Source of the DNA: Ramlibacter terrae
Lineage (GTDB): Bacteria; Pseudomonadota; Gammaproteobacteria; Burkholderiales; Burkholderiaceae_C
DNA: 64,000 bases
Reading direction: 5' to 3'
Assembly: GCA_013127575.1 (NCBI GenBank)
Contig: CP053418.1
Span: forward strand, 3,162,001 to 3,226,000
Positions 63,513-64,000 of the stretch are shown here, piece by piece. The position numbers were made by a program, and so were the translations under genes. The notes below the pieces were generated by a model, which had not been told where the DNA came from, searched no databases, and saw nothing but the letters and a program-made list of their open reading frames with translations. Numbering within the stretch: the stretch's first letter is position 1; each line of letters begins with the position of its first letter.

Positions 63513-64000
63513 CCTGCAACGCCGCGCGCTGCTCGCGGCGCTCGCGGCCGCCGGCATCTCGCCCGCATGGGCGCTTGCGGCGCCACCGCCCGCTTTCGCA
63601 TCTACCGGGAAACACCCGACGGCGAGCGCCACGTCGGCCTGATCGCGCGCCGCGGCAGTGCCTGGCACGTGCGCCACCAGCTCGCGCTGCCGACACGCGG
63701 CCACGGCCTGCTGGCGCGCCCCGGTGGCGAGCTGCTGGCCGTCGCGCGCCGTCCCGGCGACTGGCTGCTGCGGTGGCAGCCCGCCACGGGCGCCACGCAG
63801 TGGCAATGGAACGAGCCGGACCGCGCGTTCAACGGCCACGTCGTCGCCAGCGCCGACGGCCGCCGGCTCTACACGACCGAGACCGATCTCGAAACCGGCG
63901 CCGGCCTGGTCGGCGTGCGCGACGCGGCTTCGCTCGAAAAGACGGCCGAATGGCGCACCGGCGGCATGGACCCGCACGAGCTGCTGCTGGACGCGGACGG
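63502..64000 (+). CDS. DUF1513 protein (partial)
   Basis: Start of a DUF1513 beta-propeller-like periplasmic protein, cut by the window edge. MATDLQRRALLAALAAAGIS looks like a short twin-arginine export signal. After a frame break near 63597 come FRIYRETPDGERHVGLIARR, HQLALPTRGHGLLARPGGEL and FNGHVVASADGRRLYTTETD. It completes the imelysin, di-haem, imelysin, DUF1513 order. Function unknown; presumably it acts with the upstream periplasmic proteins in iron handling. Confidence 0.82.

Noticed and set aside
61066-63642. An 858-codon frame suggesting a di-haem cytochrome fused to imelysin
   Set aside because: The di-haem gene ends at 62491 after correcting a CCTGG break near 62255, and imelysin 2 has its own ATG and signal peptide at 62488.

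Overview
This window is high-GC chromosomal DNA from a betaproteobacterium, most likely Burkholderiales and probably Comamonadaceae (Ramlibacter/Variovorax-like). The basis is the rpsF-priB-rpsR-rplI-dnaB block, the alaA-hom-thrC-molybdopterin operon, the PIN-PhoH protein, the ppsA/ppsR pair and three orphan tripartite-tricarboxylate (TctC/Bug) binding proteins. The genus is inferred, not shown. I saw no tRNA, rRNA, CRISPR, phage or insertion sequence.

The consensus carries many single-base and two-base frame breaks, even in ribosomal proteins, clpB, dnaB, thrC and ppsA. Where family knowledge lets the true reading be restored, the break most often falls inside a CCWGG pentamer, so I treat the breaks as sequencing error and report each gene over its full span.

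Layout. 1-8 kb: indolepyruvate oxidoreductase with a divergent LysR regulator, an orphan NarL-type response regulator, a TRAP dicarboxylate-type transporter (dctPQM) and a divergent IclR-SDR pair. 8-14 kb: a long inverted repeat, clpB, a conserved small protein, a MarR regulator and an orphan TctC. 13.6-20 kb: one leftward operon, alaA-hom-thrC-mobB-moeA-moaD-moaE. 20-27 kb: housekeeping genes (Mth938-like, Bcp peroxiredoxin, PIN-PhoH, dnaB, rpsF-priB-rpsR-rplI), with a second copy of the inverted repeat.

26.6-33.5 kb is a sodium:solute symporter locus: two large-subunit paralogues with EF-hand-like loops, one DUF4212 small subunit, a TPR protein and two paralogous unknown proteins. 33.5-50 kb is a catabolic region: two TfdB/MhpA-type FAD monooxygenases each paired with a TctC protein, a cytoplasmic gamma-glutamyltransferase-like enzyme, a MarR regulator, and a translationally coupled seven-gene operon (aldehyde dehydrogenase, HAD, two class III aminotransferases, two SDRs, a Tm-1-like protein). 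Three promoters here share a 16-base element, GTTGACAANRAAACAA, fused to the -35 box, which marks a regulon probably run by the local MarR protein.

50-56 kb holds ppsA/ppsR, ahpC-ahpF and bacterioferritin. 56-64 kb is a Fur-box-led iron locus: small membrane protein, TonB siderophore receptor, PepSY membrane protein, then imelysin, di-haem protein, second imelysin and DUF1513 protein, running off the right end.
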